Shown one piece after another: positions 16,242-24,606 of a stretch of DNA of 32,930 nucleotides (positions are counted from its first letter, which is position 1; the number at the start of each line of letters is the position of its first letter). The notes beneath the pieces were generated by a model. That model was not told the DNA's origin, made no database searches, and worked only from the letters and a program-made list of their open reading frames with translations. The position numbers and the translations under genes are program-made. Source of the DNA: Myxococcales bacterium (lineage in GTDB: Bacteria; Myxococcota_A; Bradymonadia; UBA4248). The stretch spans positions 1-32,930 of the forward strand of contig SFMP01000118.1 of assembly GCA_004554395.1 (NCBI GenBank), read 5' to 3'.

Positions 16242-17231
16242 ATGAAAACACGTATATGGTTATCTTTGGCGCTCGGATTGATAGTTGCCGCAAGCGGAAC
16301 GATGTTGGCGACGAGCCACGAGGCGCAAGCCAAGCCTGCGGCAGGCGCAAAGGCAAAAAAATCCGACAAAGTCACGCTCAAACAGAGCCTCGGTCGCCTT
16401 TCGTGGGGCATGTCGTCGGAAGAAGCCAAGCGGGTCATCTCCGACATCATCATGGATGATTTCCGCGCAAAGACCGACGGCAACAGCGATTTGTCGTTTG
16501 TCGACAACACGCGCAAAGCGCATACGCAACGCGTCGAAAACATGCAGAAATCGTACATGGTCTTGACGCGCGAGAATTCGGCAGGTCTTGGGGTGTCGAT
16601 CGTGGGCGAAGAATTCATGCCCGACGCCAATGAGTCGTTGATCATTCAAAACGACGACATCGCCACGAAATATTATTTCTTCAAAGACGACAAATTGTAC
16701 AAGATGGCGGTCGTCTACGATTCGAACTACATCGGCGCCATTGCCTTCGACACGTTTTGCGCGACGACGGCACAAAAGTACGGCCCGGCCAAAAACGAAG
16801 TGTGGGACGACGACGGCAACTTCCTCGAATCGGTTTGGACCGACAAAACGGACGTCAAACTGACGGTCAAAAACAAACACGCGTCATATAGCACGTTTCT
16901 GATGGTGTTTACCGACGATTCGGTCGAGTCGAAGCTCCAAAAAGACCACAAAGCGTACTATCGATCGCTCAACTCGGGCCCCGAAGTGAGCTCGGCCATC
17001 GACGCGCTCACCGCCGACAGCAGCCCCGAAGAAGGCAGTAGCATCGACGACCTCCTCGGCAAAAAGACGAAAGTCGATCTCCTCGCCGGGCTTTCGCAAG
17101 AAGATATCGACGTGATCAACGGCAAAACGACCGAAAAAGAGATCGAGAAGAAGAAGAAAGCCAAGGCGAAGAAAGCCGCCAAAGACCGCAAGAGCGACGC
17201 GAAGGCAAAACAGGGTCTCGAAATTTACTAA
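16242..17231 (+). CDS. Secreted or periplasmic protein of unknown function
   Basis: I chose the ATG at 16242 because a strong GGAGG (16231-16235) precedes it and the product then starts with a clean signal peptide (WLSLALGLIVAASGTMLATS, ending near AQA). The frame could open at 16131, but that start would lack both. The 329-residue product has a mixed alpha/beta domain (about 40-235, containing LSWGMSSEEAKRVISD, then IATKYYFFKDDKLYKMAVVY and TAQKYGPAKNEVWDDDGNF). The pattern 'LxWGMSxEEAK...FxDxKLYxxxVxY...KYG' resembles proteins that track a ligand-binding fold, but I recognise no family. The C-terminal 60 residues are acidic, then Lys/Ala-rich. Codon use here favours C-ending codons more than the Bat genes. 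Confidence 0.75.
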   Translation: MKTRIWLSLALGLIVAASGTMLATSHEAQAKPAAGAKAKKSDKVTLKQSLGRLSWGMSSEEAKRVISDIIMDDFRAKTDGNSDLSFVDNTRKAHTQRVENMQKSYMVLTRENSAGLGVSIVGEEFMPDANESLIIQNDDIATKYYFFKDDKLYKMAVVYDSNYIGAIAFDTFCATTAQKYGPAKNEVWDDDGNFLESVWTDKTDVKLTVKNKHASYSTFLMVFTDDSVESKLQKDHKAYYRSLNSGPEVSSAIDALTADSSPEEGSSIDDLLGKKTKVDLLAGLSQEDIDVINGKTTEKEIEKKKKAKAKKAAKDRKSDAKAKQGLEIY

Positions 17232-17290
17232 TTTCGTCGCATGATATTTTGCGATTCGACCGAATTGTCGAATTTTGTTTTGCGTTTGCG

Positions 17291-17476
17291 CCGTCTACTG
17301 CCGTAGGCAGTACGCCGGCGGCGCGTCTATGTGCTCACATTCGTTGCGCGCATACGCCGCGCTGTCGCCCGCATCGCCGTATCGGCGATACGGGCTTTTG
17401 GCTTTGGCGCATGTGCCCTTTGGGCGACATACGCCGCCGCGGGCGCGCTATTGGCCGAGAGGGCCAATACGCGCGC
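17291..17476. repeat. Hairpin cluster upstream of recD2
   Basis: Members of the bulged-hairpin family in reverse orientation (TAT...ATAC) lie at 17321-17363, 17406-17435 and 17443-17476. A variant with TAC/GTAC core (changed on both arms) lies at 17291-17317. Between them, GCCCGCATCGCCG/CGGCGATACGGGC (17367-17395) is followed by TTTT and may act as a weak terminator for the upstream gene. The cluster fills the gap before recD2; the reading frame passes through it open, but the gene starts later. Confidence 0.75.
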
Positions 17477-17508
17477 CATTTTTGATCGTTCACACGAAGA
17501 CGAAGGCA

Positions 17509-19737
17509 ATGGCTGGAATCATAGCACCGTTTGAAAAAGTAGTAGGGGAATCGGCACAAACGACGGCGCGTATTACGCGAATCCGATTTGTGAGCCCCGA
17601 TAAGACGTATGCCGTCGTCGATGCAGTGACGCGCAAGCGCATGTCGTTTACGATGGTCGGATCGCTAGCGTCGTTTAAGGTCGACGACGAAGTTCGTGTC
17701 AAGGGCGTTTGGATGGCGTCGAAATACGGGACGCAGTTGCGTGTTTCGTCGTGTGAAATCGTCTTGCCGACATCGTCGGTGGGATTGGCGCGTTTTTTAT
17801 CATCGCAATTGACGGGAATTGGTCTTCGCATGGCCGAGCGCATCATCGATCACTTTGGCGAGAACACGATCGACATCCTCGATAATAATCCGGATAGATT
17901 GCGCGAGGTCAAGGGGATAAGCCAAGGAAAACTCGAATCGATACGCAAGGAATGGGCCGAACAGCAACAGACGCGCCAGATATTCGTGTATTTGCAAGGA
18001 CACGGGCTTTCGTACGATTTATCGGCACGCCTCATCGGGATATATGGCAAAAAGATCATCGCCATACTCAAGCAGCAACCGTATTTGCTCGCGCGAGAAA
18101 TCAACGGGATTGGTTTTAAGCGAGCCGATCAGATAGCGAGCCAAATGGGGATAGCGCCCGATTCTCCGATGCGCATCGAGGCGGGAATCGATTATGCGCT
18201 CTACGAAGCGGAGAATTGCGAAGGTCATTGTTATTTGCCGTTGCCCGTTTTGGTCGATCATGCCGCATCGCTTTTGCAAATCGCGCCCGAATCGGTCGAG
18301 CCCCATATTGCGCCGCTCATCGATCGGCGCAATATTCGTCTCGATAAAGACGACAATGGCGAAACGCTCGTCTATCGTTCGTATATGTGGAATTTAGAGC
18401 ACGGCGTGGCGCGAGAAATCGCGCGTATGGTGACGAGTCGGATCGAAGACGTCGACCGGAGGCGCGACGAGGCAGAGATTCGCCGCATCGAGACATCGCT
18501 GGGGATCGTGTTGGCCGATCAACAGCGCGACGCCGTGATGACGAGTTTGACGCGAAAGTTTCTCGTCATTACGGGTGGGCCTGGGACGGGGAAGACGACG
18601 CTGGTGAAAGTCATCGTTTCGGCGGCAGAATCTCAAGATATCCCCGTGTTTTTGGCCGCGCCGACGGGGCGAGCGGCGAAACGGCTTTCGGAGACGACGG
18701 GGCAAGATGCCAAAACGATACATCGCCTTTTGGAGTATCAGTTCCAGGGGGAAGATGCTCGCGGGTCGTTTGCTCGCAACAAAGAAAACCCGCTATCGGC
18801 GGGTATTTACATCATCGACGAGGCATCGATGATCGATTTATCGCTGATGCGATCGCTTCTCGTCGCGATGCCCGACGATGCTCGCGCGGTATTCGTGGGC
18901 GATATCGACCAATTGCCGAGCGTCGGATCGGGGACAGTTCTCAAAGACATGATTCAGTCGAATGTCATTCCCGTCGTGAGGTTAAAGACGGTGTTCCGCC
19001 AGGCCGAAATGAGCCGTATCGTGCAAAATGCGCACCGCATCAACGATGGCGAGTATCCGATAATCCCGACGCGCGAAGAGATGATGGATTTGAAATGCGA
19101 TTTTTTCATGTTCAATGCGAATACGCCGGAGCACGCCGAACAGCTGATCGAACAACTCGTGTGCGATAAGCTACCGAACCGATTTGGTCTCAATGCGATG
19201 ACTGATATCCAAGTCCTCTGCCCGATGCGCCAGAATGTGGGTGGGGTGGAGCACGTCAATCAGATTCTTCAGCATAGGCTCAATGGCGGAGGTGCGCCGA
19301 TAGAAGGGTGTGTGCAGGGGTTTAGAATAGGCGATCGCGTGATGCAGATACGCAATGACTACGATTTAGACGTCTTTAACGGCGACGTCGGGATAATCGA
19401 GCAGGCGACGAATGTGAAGATACTCGTCAATTTCGATGGTCGACTCGTCGAATACAAGAAAAAGGCGCTCGAAAACCTCGTCTTGGCTTATGCTTGCACG
19501 GTGCATAAATCGCAGGGTAGCGAGTATCCGGCGGTGATATGTACGTTTTTGCGGAGCCAGAGCTTTATGCTTCAGCGCAACTTGCTCTATACGGCATTGA
19601 CGCGCGCTCGGCGGCTTGCGGTGTTCATCACAGATTCGTATACGCTCAAGAATGCGATAGCGAATGACCGCCCGGCGACGCGCTACACGCGGCTATCGCA
19701 TCGGATTGCCGAGAAAGTTCGCCATGGCATCGATTAG
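17509..19737 (+). CDS. recD2: RecD2-type 5'-3' DNA helicase
   Basis: Starting at the ATG at 17509 (preceded by GAAGACGAAGG) gives 742 residues, the normal length for RecD2. Upstream codons in the same frame are made of repeat sequence and are not part of the gene. Domains: N-terminal OB-like region (ITRIRFVSPDKTYAVVDAV, about 20-40), helix-hairpin-helix repeats (about 100-210), SF1B helicase motif I GGPGTGKTT (356-364), motif II IIDEASM (about 435-441), IDQLPSVGSG (motif III) and the late motif VHKSQGSEYPAV (about 664). RecD2 acts without RecBC in replication-fork maintenance, mismatch tolerance and repair. No recB or recC is seen nearby. Confidence 0.94.
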   Translation: MAGIIAPFEKVVGESAQTTARITRIRFVSPDKTYAVVDAVTRKRMSFTMVGSLASFKVDDEVRVKGVWMASKYGTQLRVSSCEIVLPTSSVGLARFLSSQLTGIGLRMAERIIDHFGENTIDILDNNPDRLREVKGISQGKLESIRKEWAEQQQTRQIFVYLQGHGLSYDLSARLIGIYGKKIIAILKQQPYLLAREINGIGFKRADQIASQMGIAPDSPMRIEAGIDYALYEAENCEGHCYLPLPVLVDHAASLLQIAPESVEPHIAPLIDRRNIRLDKDDNGETLVYRSYMWNLEHGVAREIARMVTSRIEDVDRRRDEAEIRRIETSLGIVLADQQRDAVMTSLTRKFLVITGGPGTGKTTLVKVIVSAAESQDIPVFLAAPTGRAAKRLSETTGQDAKTIHRLLEYQFQGEDARGSFARNKENPLSAGIYIIDEASMIDLSLMRSLLVAMPDDARAVFVGDIDQLPSVGSGTVLKDMIQSNVIPVVRLKTVFRQAEMSRIVQNAHRINDGEYPIIPTREEMMDLKCDFFMFNANTPEHAEQLIEQLVCDKLPNRFGLNAMTDIQVLCPMRQNVGGVEHVNQILQHRLNGGGAPIEGCVQGFRIGDRVMQIRNDYDLDVFNGDVGIIEQATNVKILVNFDGRLVEYKKKALENLVLAYACTVHKSQGSEYPAVICTFLRSQSFMLQRNLLYTALTRARRLAVFITDSYTLKNAIANDRPATRYTRLSHRIAEKVRHGID

Positions 19738-19797
19738 GCTTGGGGAATCGATACTTTGTCGATTGGATGCAGAAGCGAAATGCCCCAAAAAAGCGTA

Positions 19798-19895
19798 GGC
19801 GTATTGAGCGGGAGCGAAATAGCCGTAGCCAGAGCCCGTATTGCCGCAGGCAATAGGGCGATAAGAAGCCCGTATTGAGCGGGAGCGAAATAGGG
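19798..19895. repeat. Cluster of three bulged GTAT/ATA hairpins after recD2
   Basis: Copies lie at 19798-19824 (GGC-G-TATTGAGC / GCGAAATA-GCC), 19835-19858 (CCC-G-TATTGCC / GGCAATA-GGG) and 19869-19895 (CCC-G-TATTGAGC / GCGAAATA-GGG). All carry the unpaired G on the 5' arm. A/T-rich sequence with a run of nine A follows (about 19912-19920). The 306-nt gap otherwise holds only the ATP synthase promoter. Confidence 0.82.
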
Positions 19896-19973
19896 CGACA
19901 AAAAATGGAATAAAAAAAAAGTTGGAGTGTTAGAGTAAGCGAGCGTGAAGACTCGCGCGGCGTCGATGTATCT

Positions 19974-20001
19974 TTGACAATCGATATGTAACTGTGATAA
20001 G
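19974..20001 (+). promoter_or_regulatory. Promoter of the ATP synthase operon
   Basis: A perfect TTGACA (19974-19979) and GATAAG (19996-20001, four of six matches to TATAAT) are separated by 16 nt. The predicted start is about 35 nt upstream of the first gene. This is the only good sigma70-type match in the gap. Confidence 0.6.
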
Positions 20002-20043
20002 TGGGACGCCGTTTTTGGGTTTTGCGGGGGATGAGGAGAAAAG

Positions 20044-20493
20044 ATGTTTCTGCAATACTTGGCATTTGAAAGCCCGTCGTTGGATTTGGATGTGACGTTG
20101 TTCATCCAGACGGGGATTTTCGTGTTGCTGTTGCTGTTTTTGAGGGCGTTTGTGCTTCGCCCATATTTTGAGGCATACGAAGCGCGTGAGTCGCTGACGA
20201 CGGGAGCTCGCGAGGAGGCGAATGCGTTGGTGGCGAAGGCCGATGCGTTGGTGGCGGAGTATGAAAGCACGCGCCAATCGGTGTATGCGGATCTGGAATC
20301 GAAGCGCAAGACGGCGGTCGAGAAAGCGACGGCGAAGGCGACGGAGAAGCTGGAGTTGGTGCGTCAGAACGTGATGACGGAATCGCAGGCGCGGTTGTCG
20401 GATTTGGATGCGCAGTTGGCGACGTTGCGTCGTCAGATGGATGGCGAAATTGCGTCGATTTCTGACCAGATAGTCGAGAAGATATTGGTATAG
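20044..20493 (+). CDS. F-type ATP synthase subunit b'
   Basis: This 149-residue protein has one N-terminal membrane helix (FIQTGIFVLLLLFLRAFVLR, about 20-39) followed by a long charged helix (YEARESLTTGAREEANALVA through DGEIASISDQIVEKILV), the layout of b-type stator subunits. It is the first of two b-type genes, so I call it b'. GGATGAGGAGAAAAG precedes the ATG. The b/b' pair forms the peripheral stalk linking Fo subunit a to F1. The next gene begins 6 nt after the stop. Confidence 0.9.
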   Translation: MFLQYLAFESPSLDLDVTLFIQTGIFVLLLLFLRAFVLRPYFEAYEARESLTTGAREEANALVAKADALVAEYESTRQSVYADLESKRKTAVEKATAKATEKLELVRQNVMTESQARLSDLDAQLATLRRQMDGEIASISDQIVEKILV

Positions 20494-20499
20494 TCGATC

Positions 20500-21099
20500 A
20501 TGGACAAAAGAAAAGTCATATTGGTCACGTTGTGCGTCGCGATGGCGTTGTCCTTTGGCGTGCATTATATGAACGAGGCGGGCGCGATATGCGACGGAGA
20601 GTGCGCGGGCGCGGCTTCGTACTTTTTGAAGACGTTTGCGCCGCAGCTTGGTAACACGCTCATCGTGTTTACATTGTTGTGGTGGTTTGGTGCGCCGGCT
20701 GTATCGAAATACTTAGAGGCGAGGAAATCCCGGATCGAACGCGATATCGAAGAATGCGGTAGAATCAAGGCCCAAGCGAGCGAGCGAGCCGAGAAAGCGG
20801 AGCAGATGCTCAGCGAGCTGGGCGAAGAGAAGCGCAAGATGTGCCAGTCGTATGAGACGGCGACGGCACAGGAGTGCAAGCGGATCGAAGAGGATGCCGT
20901 GTCGCAAGGCGAGCGTTTGAAGCGCGATGCCGAGATGTCGTTTGAATTGCAGTCGGCGACGGCACGTCGTCGGTTTGAGCGCGAAGTCGTCGATGCATCG
21001 ATCGAGCGAGCCCGGAAGGAGATCGAGGCGCGTTTGGCGCAAGATGCGTCGTTGCGCGATAAGCTGATCGAGCGCAGTATAGCGTCGTTTGAGCTGTAG
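20500..21099 (+). CDS. atpF: F-type ATP synthase subunit b
   Basis: The 199-residue product has two hydrophobic stretches. One is a signal-like N-terminus (KVILVTLCVAMALSFGVHYM, about 5-24). The other is the membrane anchor (LGNTLIVFTLLWWFGAPAVS, about 50-69). An Arg/Glu/Ala-rich stalk helix runs to the C-terminus. A short loop with two Cys (CDGEC, about 31-35) lies between them, probably periplasmic. An extra N-terminal segment is common in b subunits of Deltaproteobacteria-like lineages. The stop is followed directly by the GGAGG of the delta gene. Confidence 0.9.
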   Translation: MDKRKVILVTLCVAMALSFGVHYMNEAGAICDGECAGAASYFLKTFAPQLGNTLIVFTLLWWFGAPAVSKYLEARKSRIERDIEECGRIKAQASERAEKAEQMLSELGEEKRKMCQSYETATAQECKRIEEDAVSQGERLKRDAEMSFELQSATARRRFEREVVDASIERARKEIEARLAQDASLRDKLIERSIASFEL

Positions 21100-21110
21100 T
21101 GGAGGAAACC

Positions 21111-21665
21111 GTGAATTCAGACGTCACAGCACATCGTTATGCAGAGGCGATATTTGGCATCGGCAAGGACACGGGCAAATTGGCGGTGTTCCAGCGCAAT
21201 GCCGAAGATTTCCTGAGCATATTGGAGAAATCGAAAGATTTGTATACGGCGCTTTCGCATCCGAATATCGAGCGGTGTCAACGGCGCAAAATCGTCGATG
21301 CGGTTTTAGAAAAATGCAACTATGATCGAGTTTTTTCGAATTTTATTCGATTAGTCGTCGAGCGCGGTCGAGCGAGTCATTTTTCGCATATCGTGGCGTC
21401 GATGATGTCGTTGCGGGATGCGGCCGAGGGTCGTTTGCGTGGGTTTGTCTATGTGGCGCAAGCGTTGACGCCGTCGCAGAAGACGCGTTTGACGACGAAG
21501 GTTTGCCAAGTGATGGGTTGCGAAGTATTGCTCAGCGAGCGGATCGACCCGTCGTTGTTGGGTGGTATGCGCGTCGAATTAGACGGGAAAGTATACGATA
21601 GTACGGTACGCCGCGAGCTCGAGAAGATGCGCGAGGCGATACTGAACTCATCGGCGCAAGCGTAG
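21111..21665 (+). CDS. atpH: F-type ATP synthase subunit delta
   Basis: I chose the GTG at 21111 because GGAGG (21101-21105) lies 5 nt upstream; the GTG at 21099 has none. The 184-residue product matches delta: an N-terminal helical bundle (AHRYAEAIFGIGKDTGKLAV), central NFIRLVVERGRASHF, and C-terminal IDPSLLGGMRVELDGKVYDS followed by TVRRELEKM. Delta caps the alpha3beta3 head and binds the b stalk. A 126-nt gap with no recognisable element follows before atpA. Confidence 0.93.
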   Translation: MNSDVTAHRYAEAIFGIGKDTGKLAVFQRNAEDFLSILEKSKDLYTALSHPNIERCQRRKIVDAVLEKCNYDRVFSNFIRLVVERGRASHFSHIVASMMSLRDAAEGRLRGFVYVAQALTPSQKTRLTTKVCQVMGCEVLLSERIDPSLLGGMRVELDGKVYDSTVRRELEKMREAILNSSAQA

Positions 21666-21791
21666 AGTTAGGTTTATTGCGCCGTATGGGCATAGCATAG
21701 ATTTTTTTATCGACGGGAGAGTGCAGGATTGGGCAGATGTCGTATTTGCTCGTCAGTATAGATCCCGGTTCATCTACCAAGGGAAGGACGG

Positions 21792-23453
21792 ATGGCTATC
21801 AATATAGAAGAAATCAGTCAGATAATCCGCAAGCAGGTTGAGGATTTCGATCGCGAAATCGAAGTGACGGAATCGGGGACGGTTATCACGAGTAGCGACG
21901 GTACGGCTCGCGTTTATGGCTTGGAAAATGCCATGGAAGGTGAGTTGTTGGCGTTTCCGAACGACGTGTACGGATTGGTGCTCAACCTCGAAGAAGACAA
22001 CGTCGGTTGTGCGTTGTTGGGCGATGCGCATTTGGTCTGCGAGGGCGATGTGGTGCGCCGCACGGGTCGCATTGCGTCGGTACCGGTTGGCGAAGCGCTC
22101 GTGGGGCGCGTGGTCAATGCGTTGGGTCAGCCGATAGACGGCATGGGTCCGATAGCGCGCGCGGAGACGCGCCCCGTCGATATCAAGGCGCCCGGGATTA
22201 TTTCGCGTCAATCCGTCTATGAACCGCTTCAGACGGGTCTCAAAGCGCTCGATGCCCTCGTTCCGATTGGTCGCGGTCAACGCGAGCTCATCATCGGCGA
22301 CCGCAAAACGGGGAAAACAGCCGTTGCCATCGATGCGATTATCAATCAAAAAGATACCGATGTGTATTGCATCTACGTCGCGATTGGTCAGAAACAGTCG
22401 ACGGTTGCGCAAGTCGTCGAGACGTTGCGCAAGCACGATGCGATGAAATACACGATCGTCGTGAGTGCCACGGCGAGCGAATCGGCACCGTTGCAATATT
22501 TGGTGCCTTACGTCGGTTGTACGATGGGCGAGTATTTCCGCGACAACGGCAAGCACGTATTAGTGATTTACGACGATTTGTCGAAGCAAGCCGTGGCGTA
22601 TCGCCAGCTGGCGTTGTTGTTGCGTCGTCCGCCTGGGCGCGAGGCGTATCCTGGCGACGTATTCTATCTCCATAGCCGTTTGTTGGAACGTGCGGCGAAG
22701 ATGCGCGAGGACTGGATTATCGTCGACGAATCGGCGCCCGAAACGACATGCGAAGGCGTCGATGGCGTCGTTTATCCGGGGCCGCGCGGCAAAAAGCAAG
22801 CCGAAGCCGAGGCGAAGGCTCGCGGGACGAACTACAAAGTCATTCGTCATCCGAAGACGGGCGGCTCGTTGACGGCGTTGCCGATTATCGAAACGCAGGC
22901 GGGCGACGTCTCGGCCTACATTCCGACGAACGTCATTTCGATTACCGACGGCCAGATCTTCCTCGATACGGACTTGTTCAACGCCGGTACGCGTCCGGCG
23001 ATCAACGTCGGTATTTCGGTTAGCCGCGTCGGTGGTGCAGCCCAGATCAAGGCGATGAAACAAGTCGCCGGTACACTTCGCTTGGACTTGTCGCAATATC
23101 GCGAACTCGAGAGCTTTGCGCAGTTCGGTTCCGACCTCGATTCGGTCACGCAAGCCATGCTCGCTCGTGGTAGTCGTTTGACCGAAGTCCTCAAACAAGG
23201 TCAATACGTGCCGATGCCCGTCGAGAAGCAGATCGTGTCGATTTATGCGGCGACGAATAACTGGCTCAAAGATTATCCGCTCAACGTCGTTCGTCGCTAC
23301 GAAGCCGAAATGTTGCGCTATGTCGAGACGAATCACAGCGATATTTTGGCCGATATTCGATCGAAGAAGAAACTCGACGAAGATATCAAGGCGCGTTTAG
23401 ACAAGGTCTTGGGCGCATTCCAGGGCTCATTCGATCCGAATGCCAAGGCATAA
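21792..23453 (+). CDS. atpA: F-type ATP synthase subunit alpha, with an internal insertion
   Basis: Near-complete conservation of alpha: P-loop GDRKTGKT, PGREAYPGDVFYLHSRLLER, SLTALPIIETQAGDVSAYIP, and TNVISITDGQIFL followed by GTRPAINVGISVSRVGG. At 553 residues it is longer than the usual 500-515. The extra length lies between ERAA and SLTALP (residues about 303-358, 56 residues). E. coli has about 20 residues there and many species about 10. The inserted part includes a Gly/Pro segment (VYPGPRGKK) and a basic stretch. GGGAAGGACGG precedes the ATG. The catalytic machinery is intact, so the subunit should be functional. Confidence 0.95.
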   Translation: MAINIEEISQIIRKQVEDFDREIEVTESGTVITSSDGTARVYGLENAMEGELLAFPNDVYGLVLNLEEDNVGCALLGDAHLVCEGDVVRRTGRIASVPVGEALVGRVVNALGQPIDGMGPIARAETRPVDIKAPGIISRQSVYEPLQTGLKALDALVPIGRGQRELIIGDRKTGKTAVAIDAIINQKDTDVYCIYVAIGQKQSTVAQVVETLRKHDAMKYTIVVSATASESAPLQYLVPYVGCTMGEYFRDNGKHVLVIYDDLSKQAVAYRQLALLLRRPPGREAYPGDVFYLHSRLLERAAKMREDWIIVDESAPETTCEGVDGVVYPGPRGKKQAEAEAKARGTNYKVIRHPKTGGSLTALPIIETQAGDVSAYIPTNVISITDGQIFLDTDLFNAGTRPAINVGISVSRVGGAAQIKAMKQVAGTLRLDLSQYRELESFAQFGSDLDSVTQAMLARGSRLTEVLKQGQYVPMPVEKQIVSIYAATNNWLKDYPLNVVRRYEAEMLRYVETNHSDILADIRSKKKLDEDIKARLDKVLGAFQGSFDPNAKA

Positions 23454-23572
23454 GATCGACGAAATGGCGCCGCGCCGGCGGCGTTGGAGCAAAATCGCTC
23501 CGAAGTCTTTGATGTCGTTTGCACGGGCATTGCGCCCGCGCTTGGCGACGCAATCAGAAGGAAATCGATACG

Positions 23573-24478
23573 ATGGCGAATCTCAAGCAGATCCGTAAAC
23601 ATATAGCGAGTGTGCAGAATACGGGCAAGATAACGAAGGCCATGAAGATGGTCGCCGTTTCGAAGCTACGCAAGTCGCAAACGGCCGTAGTGGCGACGCG
23701 TCCGTATGTGAATGCCCTCGTCAATACGATAGAGCACATCATCTTGAAATCGGATGAGACGCAACATCCGCTTTTGCGTCGTCCGGAATCGATGAAGAAA
23801 GTGGCGCTCATCGTCGTCTCGGGCGATAAGGGTCTTTGCGGTGCTTATAATCACAACATCGTCAAGAGTGCTCGCAAATTCGTCGAGGAACGCCGAGGCG
23901 AACTCGAAACGATCAAGCTCTATTTCGTCGGTCGCAAGGCATACGAAGCGACGCGCCATATCGAAGGGATCGATCGCACGCTCGTCGCCGATGGCTGGGA
24001 ACGCCCCGTTTCTGAGGTCGCTCTCGAGCTCTCGAAATCGCTGTGCGAATCGTTCGAGCAAGGCGAGATCGACGAAGTGTTTATCTTGTATACGGTGTTT
24101 AAAAGCGCGATCCAGCAAAGCGTCGTGCTCGATGCCGTTTTGCCGATGCAGTCGATTTTGACGAACGTCGACGCCGATGGCAATGCCTGCCTCGGCACCG
24201 AGGAGCAAAAGACGATCGAAGAGACGCCGTTTATCTACGAACCGTCGCAGACGGAGATCCTCGATGCGCTCTTGCCGCGCGCCGTCATGGTTCATATTCA
24301 GCGGAGTTTGTTGGAAGGTTGCGCGAGCGAAAACGGCGCGCGCATGACGGCAATGGACAACGCCTCGAAGAACGCGGTCGAAATGATCAATCGCCTGACG
24401 TTGCAATTCAACCGTGCTCGCCAATCGGCGATTACGACCGAGCTCATCGAAGTCGTCAGCGGTGCCGAAGCATTATAA
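23573..24478 (+). CDS. atpG: F-type ATP synthase subunit gamma
   Basis: The ATG at 23573 is preceded by AGAAGGAAA and gives the canonical gamma N-terminus MANLKQIRKHIASVQNTGKI followed by TKAMKMVAVSKLRKSQ. The product has 301 residues. The central SGDKGLCGAYNHN and the C-terminal MDNASKNAVEMINRLTLQFN followed by RARQSAITTEL are typical. Gamma is the rotor shaft inside the alpha3beta3 head. The 119-nt gap to atpA holds a GC-rich imperfect hairpin but no gene. Confidence 0.95.
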   Translation: MANLKQIRKHIASVQNTGKITKAMKMVAVSKLRKSQTAVVATRPYVNALVNTIEHIILKSDETQHPLLRRPESMKKVALIVVSGDKGLCGAYNHNIVKSARKFVEERRGELETIKLYFVGRKAYEATRHIEGIDRTLVADGWERPVSEVALELSKSLCESFEQGEIDEVFILYTVFKSAIQQSVVLDAVLPMQSILTNVDADGNACLGTEEQKTIEETPFIYEPSQTEILDALLPRAVMVHIQRSLLEGCASENGARMTAMDNASKNAVEMINRLTLQFNRARQSAITTELIEVVSGAEAL

Positions 24479-24534
24479 ACGGCTATATATATATATTCAT
24501 CAATAAGCTGCTGGCGATATATCGAATTCGTACA

Positions 24535-24562
24535 TTGCTGGCGGTTTGTAGAAAGTTATCAT
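24535..24562 (+). promoter_or_regulatory. Possible internal promoter before atpD
   Basis: TTGCTG (24535-24540) and TATCAT (24557-24562) are 16 nt apart in an AT-rich gap with a run of TA repeats (24484-24495). The -35 match is poor, so this is only a candidate. Confidence 0.28.
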
Positions 24563-24606
24563 AATTATTGAGTTCATATTCATTTCAATACGAGCAGGGA
24601 GTTCAA

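Noticed and set aside
17275..17508. N-terminal extension of recD2 through the repeat cluster
   Set aside because: The extra codons are hairpin-repeat sequence, and RecD2 similarity and normal length begin at 17509.
22560..23336. Long minus-strand frame opposite atpA
   Set aside because: It is antisense to a highly conserved gene, has no ribosome-binding site or family pattern, and similar shadows occur opposite most genes here because of codon bias.
23455..23572. Member of the bulged-hairpin family between atpA and atpG
   Set aside because: The gap has GC-rich imperfect palindromes but lacks the TAT/ATA core.
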